NCBI GenBank assembly: GCA_007134165.1
Contig: SLLJ01000110.1
Coordinates: forward strand, 1-11,456
Reading direction: 5' to 3'
Source: Nitriliruptoraceae bacterium
Lineage (GTDB): Bacteria; Actinomycetota; Nitriliruptoria; Nitriliruptorales; Nitriliruptoraceae
Length of the DNA: 11,456 nt
The notes under the pieces were generated by a model that searched no databases, was not told the origin of the DNA, and saw nothing but the letters and a program-made list of their open reading frames with translations. The translations under genes and the position numbers were made by a program. Positions within the stretch are counted from its first letter, which is position 1. Every line of letters begins with the position of its first letter. Positions 6,206 through 11,456 of the stretch are shown piece after piece.

Positions 6206-8088
6206 GCGTCGCCGAACACCACAAGGTCACCCTGTCCAACGCCGTGATCCGCTTCGCCGGCGACTCCGGCGACGGCATGCAGCTCACCGGTGACCGGTTC
6301 ACCAGCCAGACCGCGATGGTCGGCAACGACCTCGCGACGCTGCCCGACTTCCCCGCCGAGATCCGGGCGCCCGCCGGCACGCTGGCCGGCGTCAGCTCGT
6401 TCCAGCTGCACTTCTCCGAGAAGGACATCCACACGCCCGGCGACGCCCCCGATGTGCTCGTGGCGATGAACCCCGCCGCGCTGATGAAGCACCTCGGGGC
6501 CCTCAAGGCCGGCGGGACGATCATCGCCAACTCCGATGCCTTCACCGAGCGCAACCTGCACAAGGCCGGCTACGAGTCCAACCCGCTCGAGGACGGCTCG
6601 CTGACCGATTACCAGCTGCACGTGGTGAAGCTCACCGACCTCACGCTGCGGGCGCTCGAGGAGCGCATCCAGGCCGGCGAGCTCAACAAGAAGGAGGCCG
6701 AGCGCTGCAAGAACATGCTGGCGCTGGGCCTGGTGTCCTGGATGTTCCACCGCCCGGTCGACGACACCGAGGCCTGGTTGCGCCAGAAGTTCGCGGCCAA
6801 ACCGGTGCTCGCCGAAGCGAACATCACCGCGCTGCGTGCCGGGTGGAACTACGGCAACACCACCGAGGCCTTCGTCTACTCCTACGAGGTCCCGGCCGCC
6901 AAGCTGCCCAGCGGGCGCTACCGCAACATCACGGGCAACCAGGCGCTCACCTACGGCCTGGTGGCGGCCAGCGTGCGCTCCGGGCTGCCGCTGTTCTGCG
7001 GGTCGTATCCGATCACGCCAGCCTCCGACATCCTGCAGGAGCTGTCCAAGCAGAAGCACTTCGGGGTGTCGACCTTCCAGGCCGAGGACGAGATCGCGGC
7101 GATCGGCTCGGTCATCGGCGCGGCCTTCGGTGGGGCCCTGGCCGTCACCGCTTCCTCCGGCCCGGGCATCGCGCTCAAGAGCGAGGCGATGGGCCTGGCG
7201 ATGATCACCGAGCTGCCGCTGATCGTGATCGACGTGATGCGTGGTGGGCCGTCCACGGGGCTGCCCACCAAGACCGAGCAGTCCGACCTGCTGCAGGTGA
7301 TCTTCGGACGCAACGGCGAGGCACCGATCCCGGTGGTGGCGGCGAGCTCGCCCGCCAACTGCTTCGACACCGCCCTCGAGGCGGCCCGGATCGCGCTGAC
7401 CTACCGCACGCCGGTGGTGCTGCTCTCCGACGGCTACCTGGCCAACTCCGCCGAGCCCTGGCGGCTGCCGACGGCCGACAGCCTGCCCGACCTGACCGAG
7501 GCGTTCGCGTTCACCACCGAGCCCAACGGCCCCGACGGCACCTACCTGCCCTACCTGCGGGATGAGCAGACCCTGGCCCGCCCGTGGGCGGTGCCCGGGA
7601 CGCCCGGCCTCGAGCACCGCGTGGGCGGGATCGAGAAGGAGGATGACACCGGGCACATCAGCTACGACGCGGCCAACCACGACCGGTGGACACGGCTGCG
7701 CCACGCGCGCCTGCAGCGCATCGCGGAGGGCCTGGCCCCGCTCGCGGTCGAGGACCCCGACGGCGACGCCGAGGTGCTGGTCGTCGGGTGGGGGTCCACC
7801 GAGGGCCCGATCCGGGCGGCCTGCCAGCAGCTGCGCGACAAGGGGCACCCGGTGGCCCGGGTGCACATCCGGCACGTCGCACCGCTGCCACCCGACCTGC
7901 CCGACATCATGCGCCGGTACCGCACGGTGGTCTGCCCGGAGAACAACATGGGTCAGCTGGCCATGCTGCTGCGAGCGCAGACCCTGATCGACGTCAAGGC
8001 GTTCAACCGGGTGTCGGGCCTGCCGTTCGCCTCGGCCGATCTGGTGGCGGCGATCGAGGCCTTCGCGTCCGAGGAGGTGCCCGCATGA
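6202..8088 (+). CDS. korA: 2-oxoglutarate:ferredoxin oxidoreductase, fused gamma-alpha subunit (KorA)
   Basis: With KorB it oxidises 2-oxoglutarate plus CoA to succinyl-CoA and CO2, passing electrons to ferredoxin, or runs in reverse. The 628-aa protein has the fused order typical of two-subunit enzymes. The gamma domain is N-terminal (about 10-195, opening with VIRFAGDSGDGMQLTGDR). The alpha pyrimidine-binding domain follows (from about 235, with Y269-PITP and TASSGPGIALKSEA), then a C-terminal transketolase-like domain. The sequence closely resembles mycobacterial KorA in the segments I recall (DLAT, PAEIRAPAGTL, VLVAMNPAAL). The ATG at 6202 has GGGAGG (6189-6194) 7 nt upstream. The ATGA overlap with korB implies coupled, equimolar synthesis. 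Substrate choice is inferred from the family; a related 2-oxoacid cannot be excluded. Confidence 0.93.
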   Translation: MSVAEHHKVTLSNAVIRFAGDSGDGMQLTGDRFTSQTAMVGNDLATLPDFPAEIRAPAGTLAGVSSFQLHFSEKDIHTPGDAPDVLVAMNPAALMKHLGALKAGGTIIANSDAFTERNLHKAGYESNPLEDGSLTDYQLHVVKLTDLTLRALEERIQAGELNKKEAERCKNMLALGLVSWMFHRPVDDTEAWLRQKFAAKPVLAEANITALRAGWNYGNTTEAFVYSYEVPAAKLPSGRYRNITGNQALTYGLVAASVRSGLPLFCGSYPITPASDILQELSKQKHFGVSTFQAEDEIAAIGSVIGAAFGGALAVTASSGPGIALKSEAMGLAMITELPLIVIDVMRGGPSTGLPTKTEQSDLLQVIFGRNGEAPIPVVAASSPANCFDTALEAARIALTYRTPVVLLSDGYLANSAEPWRLPTADSLPDLTEAFAFTTEPNGPDGTYLPYLRDEQTLARPWAVPGTPGLEHRVGGIEKEDDTGHISYDAANHDRWTRLRHARLQRIAEGLAPLAVEDPDGDAEVLVVGWGSTEGPIRAACQQLRDKGHPVARVHIRHVAPLPPDLPDIMRRYRTVVCPENNMGQLAMLLRAQTLIDVKAFNRVSGLPFASADLVAAIEAFASEEVPA

Positions 8089-9101
8089 CCGAGGCACAGG
8101 CGAAGCTGACCAAGAAGGACTTCACCTCCGACCGTGAGGTGCGCTGGTGCCCGGGCTGCGGGGACTACGCCATCCTCGCCTCGGTGCAGACCATGCTCGC
8201 CGAGTCGGGCGCGCGTCCCGAGTCCACCGTGTTCATCTCGGGCATCGGGTGCTCCTCGCGCTTCCCGTACTACATGGACACCTACGGATTCCACTCGATC
8301 CACGGTCGTGCGCCGACGCTGGCCACCGGGCTGGCAATCACGCGGCCCGACCTCGACATCTGGGTGGTCACCGGCGACGGTGACGGGCTGTCGATCGGCG
8401 GCAACCACCTCATCCACGCGCTGCGTCGCAACGTCAACCTGACCATCCTGCTGTTCAACAACGAGATCTACGGGCTGACCAAGGGCCAGTACTCCCCGAC
8501 CTCGCCGCTCGGGGCGGTGCACAAGACCACGCCCATGGGCTCGATCGACCGGCCGGTGAACCCGGTGAGCCTGGCGCTGGGCGCCGAGGCGACCTTCGTC
8601 GCCCGCTCCATCGACAACGACCGCAAGCACCTGACCGAGACCCTGATGGCCGCCCACGAGCACCCGGGTGCCTCGTTCGTCGAGATCTACCAGAACTGCA
8701 ACGTGTTCAACGACGGTGCCTTCGACGCGCTGCGCACCCCCGCACAGCGCGACGACAACCAGATCCGCCTGCGCGAGGGCGAGCCGATCACCTTCGGGCG
8801 CAACGGTGAGCACGCGGTCGTCGCGCTCGACGACGGATCGATGCAGATCGTGCCCACCGGTGAAGCCGGCGAGCGCATCGTGGTCCATGATCCGCGTCGC
8901 GACGAGCCGACGACCGCCTTCGCCCTGTCGCGGCTGGCCCACAACCCCACCGGCCCGACGCCGATCGGGATCTTCCGCCAGGTCAAGCGCCCGGTCTACG
9001 ACGTGCTGGTCCGTGAGCAGATCGCCTCGGCCAAGGCCCAGCGCGGCGAGGGTGACCTCGACGATCTGCTCAACTCCGGCAACGTCTGGGACGTGTTCTA
9101 G
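8085..9101 (+). CDS. korB: 2-oxoglutarate:ferredoxin oxidoreductase, beta subunit (KorB)
   Basis: This 338-aa subunit binds thiamine diphosphate and the iron-sulfur cluster of the KorAB enzyme. WCPGCGDY (21-28) is the family signature. G97-DGDG followed by N125-N126 is the ThDP/Mg motif. C22, C25, C56 and C205 are spaced like the four [4Fe-4S] ligands of two-subunit 2-oxoacid oxidoreductases, so the cluster should be present. There is no separate ferredoxin-like delta subunit, as expected for this class. The ATG at 8085 overlaps the korA stop by 4 nt, and GAGGAGG (8071-8077) lies 7 nt upstream inside korA. The gene ends at TAG 9099-9101, which shares CTAG with the stop of the convergent transporter gene. 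No ferredoxin gene is seen nearby. Confidence 0.95.
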   Translation: MTEAQAKLTKKDFTSDREVRWCPGCGDYAILASVQTMLAESGARPESTVFISGIGCSSRFPYYMDTYGFHSIHGRAPTLATGLAITRPDLDIWVVTGDGDGLSIGGNHLIHALRRNVNLTILLFNNEIYGLTKGQYSPTSPLGAVHKTTPMGSIDRPVNPVSLALGAEATFVARSIDNDRKHLTETLMAAHEHPGASFVEIYQNCNVFNDGAFDALRTPAQRDDNQIRLREGEPITFGRNGEHAVVALDDGSMQIVPTGEAGERIVVHDPRRDEPTTAFALSRLAHNPTGPTPIGIFRQVKRPVYDVLVREQIASAKAQRGEGDLDDLLNSGNVWDVF

Positions 9102-10375
9102 CCACCCGCCTCGGCGTCGAGCTCCGGCGCCGGGGCCAGCAGTGCCCCGACGTACACGATCTGGGCGGCCAGCGCACTGAAGCCGACCATGATGAGGCCG
9201 AGTGAGGCAGGGAGCGGGATCGCGGTCGGCACGATCGCCCCGAGCACCCAGGCGATCGAGAACACGGTCTCTGAGCGGGTGAAGGCCGCCCCGCGCCGCT
9301 CGGTGGGGATGCACGACTGCAGCAGCCCGTCGAAGGCCAGCTTGGCGAACCCCCAGGCGATACCGGCCGCTCCGGCCAACGCGGCCGCCGCCGCGAGCCC
9401 GAACCACTGGGCCGCGGTGAACGCAGCCGCCGCGGTCAGCGCCAGCGCCGCGACCACCATGAGTTCCTCGCGGATCCGCCGCTCGAGTACCGGCACGATG
9501 CGCGAGGCGATCGCGTAGCCGCCGCCGGCCGCGCCCAGCAGCGCGCCGAAGTCCAGCAGCGGCACCTCGGTGTCGTGCAGTTCGAAGGCGAGCAGCAGCA
9601 GCAGGAACCCGTTGAAGACCCGTACCCCGGCGGTGGCCAGCGCCGCCAGGCGCACCCGTCGCGGCACCTCGAGGTGGCGACGTCCGGTGCCCGCCGGGTG
9701 CCTCGTGTGGCGTTCGGGCACCGGCAGCCGCCGACCGGTCAGCGCTGCGCCCAGCGCCGCGAGGGCCGCGGCCGCCAGTGCCCCGGCGCTGCCGGCCAGC
9801 CACATCGCCCCGAGCCCGATGCCGGCTGCCAGGCCGCCCGCGAGCATGCCGATCCAGGCCAGCCGGGCGTTGGCGGCGACCAGGGCGCGGGGCTCGTCCA
9901 GCGCCAGGGGCAGCAGGGAGTTGCGGGTGATCCCGTGCACGCGGGACAGCACCAGCAGCCCGAACGCGGCGGGGAACAGCCACCACGCGTCGGGCTGCAC
10001 CGCCAGCGCCGACGCGAGCAGCCCCCGACCCGCGGCGGCGGCGACCAGCACGGCGCGCGTCGCTGCCGGGATGCGATCCAGCAGCCGGCCGAGGGTGGGT
10101 CCGATCACCGCGAAGGGGGCGACGGTCAGCAGCAGGTACAGCGCGACGTTGGCGCGAGCCTCGGCCGACGGCACCGAGAAGAACAAGGTGCCGGCCAGCC
10201 CAAGCGCCACCAGGGTGTCGGTCGCGGTACTGAACACCTGGGTGACCGCAAGATCGCGGAAGCCGCGCCCTCCGGTCTCGAACAGCGACCTGACGCTGCC
10301 GGACAGCCGGCCCGGCCCGGCACGTCGGAACGACGATCGGGCGGTGGGAACGTCGGCGGGCAGGTCATCGCTCAC
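9098..10375 (-). CDS. MFS-type membrane transporter, substrate unknown
   Basis: A 425-aa inner-membrane protein with about 12 hydrophobic segments, roughly at 52-68, 77-96, 107-126, 130-148, 168-192, 196-213, 244-266, 275-296, 304-322, 327-350, 371-388 and 390-414. A charged cytoplasmic loop (214-241) separates the two halves. GPTLGRLLDRIP (92-103) resembles MFS motif A between helices 2 and 3. An N-terminal tail of about 40 residues (MSDDLPADVP onward) is polar and probably cytoplasmic. The GTG start at 10375 (minus strand) has no Shine-Dalgarno, but a TAGCGT -10 lies 6 nt upstream, suggesting a leaderless message. The substrate cannot be deduced; efflux or solute export is typical of such proteins. 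It converges on korB with 4 nt of overlap. Confidence 0.85.
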   Translation of the reverse strand: MSDDLPADVPTARSSFRRAGPGRLSGSVRSLFETGGRGFRDLAVTQVFSTATDTLVALGLAGTLFFSVPSAEARANVALYLLLTVAPFAVIGPTLGRLLDRIPAATRAVLVAAAAGRGLLASALAVQPDAWWLFPAAFGLLVLSRVHGITRNSLLPLALDEPRALVAANARLAWIGMLAGGLAAGIGLGAMWLAGSAGALAAAALAALGAALTGRRLPVPERHTRHPAGTGRRHLEVPRRVRLAALATAGVRVFNGFLLLLLAFELHDTEVPLLDFGALLGAAGGGYAIASRIVPVLERRIREELMVVAALALTAAAAFTAAQWFGLAAAAALAGAAGIAWGFAKLAFDGLLQSCIPTERRGAAFTRSETVFSIAWVLGAIVPTAIPLPASLGLIMVGFSALAAQIVYVGALLAPAPELDAEAGG

Positions 10376-10458
10376 ACCGCGACGCTACCCGCCGAGGTTG
10401 GCTCGTGGCCGACGCGCATGGAAGGATCGCGTCGTGCGAGCAGCCGGGAGGAGCGGGC
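10376..10458. promoter_or_regulatory. Divergent intergenic region between the MFS and kinase genes
   Basis: These 83 bp must hold promoters for both divergent genes. For the plus strand, TTGGCT (10398-10403) could be a -35, but I find no good -10 at the right distance. GGGAGGAG (10446-10453) is the ribosome binding site of the kinase gene. No operator palindrome stands out. Confidence 0.35.
10382..10387 (-). promoter_or_regulatory. Candidate -10 of the MFS gene, leaderless start
   Basis: On the minus strand TAGCGT (10387 down to 10382) fits TANNNT and ends 6 nt before the GTG at 10375. Transcription would therefore start at or beside the first base of the start codon. The absence of a ribosome binding site agrees with this. 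Leaderless messages are common in actinobacteria. No clear -35 is visible. Confidence 0.45.
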
Positions 10459-11456
10459 ATGGGTCAGGTCGACGGGATCGAGCAGAAGGCGGTCACCGCC
10501 TGGTTGCAGCAGCGGGTGGCCCTCACCCCGCCGGTGACCTACACGGTGATCGAGGGCGGACGCTCCAATCTGACCTACACCGTCACCGATGCGGCCGGCA
10601 ACCGGTTGGTGCTACGCCGCCCGCCACTTCACGGCGTGCTCGAGTCGGCCCACGATATGGGCCGCGAGCACCGCATCATCTCTGCGCTGGCCGCGACCCC
10701 GGTCCCCGTGCCGGCCACGGTGGGCTACGAGCCCGACCCGGGCGTCACCGGGGCGCCGTTCTACGTCATGGAGCACGTCGAGGGGGCGGTGCTGCGCGAT
10801 GGCGCCGCCGCCGAGCAGCTGCTGTCCTTCGACCTTCGGGGCGCGGCCAGCCGGGCGGTGGTCGACACGCTGGTGGCGCTGCACGCGGTGGATCCCGACG
10901 CGGTCGGTCTCGGGGATCTGGCGCGCAAGTCCGACTACCTGGCCCGCCAGCTCAAGCGCTGGCACGGCCAGCTGCAGCAGAGCCGAACCCGCGAGCTGCC
11001 GCTGCTCGACGACGTCCATGCGCGGCTGTCCGCCGACCTGCCCGAGCAGGGACCGGCCACCATCGTCCACGGCGACTACCGCCTCGACAACCTCATCCTG
11101 GATCCGCATTCCGGGCAGGTCGCGGCGGTGCTCGACTGGGAGCTGACCACGCTCGGCGATCCGCTGGCCGACCTCGGGCTGCTGCTGGTGTACTGGGCCG
11201 AGCCGGGTGACGCGACGATCCCGCTGCTGGACTCGCCGACACTGCTGCCAGGGTTCGCCACGCGGGCCGAGCTCGTCGAGCGCTACGCGGGCGCCTCCGG
11301 TCGGGATCTGCGCCACCTCGACGTCTATGTCGCCTTCGGCTACTGGAAGCTGGCCTGCATCCTCGAGGGCGTGTACTCGCGCTACGCGTCGGGCGCCTAC
11401 GGCGACACCGGCGACAGCTTCCGGATCTTCGGCGACATCGTGCTGCAGCTCGGCGA
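10459..11456 (+). CDS. APH-family phosphotransferase, FadE36/ACAD10-like (incomplete at the right edge)
   Basis: A kinase-fold protein of the aminoglycoside-phosphotransferase superfamily, open for 332 codons to the window edge and close to the usual 340-360 aa. The N-lobe has VIEGGRSNLTY (about 31-41) as the nucleotide-binding region, and VLRRPP contains the hydrophobic strand before it continues. The C-lobe has the catalytic loop HGDYRLDN and the metal-binding LDWELTTLGDPLADLG, both intact. This wording is typical of the subgroup found in human ACAD10/11 and in mycobacterial FadE36. Those proteins are linked to acyl-CoA dehydrogenases and are thought to phosphorylate hydroxy-acyl substrates rather than antibiotics. 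The ATG at 10459 has GGAGG 7 nt upstream. The reading frame has no stop before the edge. An acyl-CoA dehydrogenase just downstream would support this role but lies outside the window. Confidence 0.88.
   Translation, partial: MGQVDGIEQKAVTAWLQQRVALTPPVTYTVIEGGRSNLTYTVTDAAGNRLVLRRPPLHGVLESAHDMGREHRIISALAATPVPVPATVGYEPDPGVTGAPFYVMEHVEGAVLRDGAAAEQLLSFDLRGAASRAVVDTLVALHAVDPDAVGLGDLARKSDYLARQLKRWHGQLQQSRTRELPLLDDVHARLSADLPEQGPATIVHGDYRLDNLILDPHSGQVAAVLDWELTTLGDPLADLGLLLVYWAEPGDATIPLLDSPTLLPGFATRAELVERYAGASGRDLRHLDVYVAFGYWKLACILEGVYSRYASGAYGDTGDSFRIFGDIVLQLG

Noticed and set aside
6124..8097. A 657-codon minus-strand frame opposite korA
   Set aside because: It is a shadow of korA: His, Gln, Arg and Gly rich with no motif. 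Conserved KorA motifs on the plus strand explain the region fully.
9121..9136. Hairpin GCTCCG/CGGGGC as a stand-alone terminator
   Set aside because: The stem is only 6 bp with a wobble, there is no T-run, and it lies within transporter codons. It is kept only as a possibility in the shared-stop finding.
7953..9986. A 677-codon minus-strand frame spanning korB and part of the MFS gene
   Set aside because: It crosses two genes with strong family motifs in other frames, and its own translation has no domain-like content.
9570..11210. A 546-codon plus-strand frame across the MFS gene and the kinase gene
   Set aside because: It spans the divergent gap and both genes in the wrong frames. The transporter's helices and the kinase's HGD and DWE motifs lie in other frames.
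10459..11456. Aminoglycoside resistance gene
   Set aside because: The fold is APH-like, but the HGDYRLDN and LDWELTTLGDPLADLG wording matches the FadE36/ACAD10 subgroup, not known antibiotic phosphotransferases.

Overview
This window is high-GC DNA (by eye about 70% G+C, with G or C in nearly every third codon position). It carries dense genes, GTG starts, AGGAGG-type ribosome binding sites and -10 elements of the TANNNT kind. Together with the protein content (GltB, a two-subunit KorAB, a FadE36-like kinase) this points to an actinobacterium. A deep lineage such as Nitriliruptoria or Acidimicrobiia is possible, but I cannot place it from sequence alone. I see no tRNA, rRNA, CRISPR array, insertion sequence or phage gene.

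Layout. Positions 1-185 hold a predicted promoter and a strong leader hairpin. gltB (186-4811, +) encodes a full-length glutamate synthase large subunit. A secreted coiled-coil M23 peptidase follows (4883-6052, +). A 149-bp gap (6053-6201) holds short direct repeats, a hairpin, a candidate promoter and a 13-codon leader ORF whose stop overlaps the next start. korA (6202-8088, +) and korB (8085-9101, +) overlap by 4 nt and encode the two subunits of 2-oxoglutarate:ferredoxin oxidoreductase. An MFS-type membrane transporter (9098-10375, -) converges on korB; the two TAG stops share one CTAG. An 83-bp divergent gap leads to an APH/FadE36-like phosphotransferase (10459 to the right edge, +, incomplete). 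No gene-free stretch exceeds 300 bases.

How the genes work together. GltB consumes 2-oxoglutarate, glutamine and reducing power to make glutamate. KorAB interconverts 2-oxoglutarate and succinyl-CoA with ferredoxin. No gltD (NADPH-oxidising small subunit) lies after gltB. The cluster may therefore be a ferredoxin-linked 2-oxoglutarate/glutamate node, but that is inference: gltD could lie elsewhere. The peptidase, transporter and kinase show no clear functional tie to it.

Most of the window is ordinary core metabolism. I found no convincing new multi-gene system. The points most worth checking are the korA leader ORF and its surroundings, the gltB leader hairpin, the absent gltD, and the shared stop codons of korB and the transporter.
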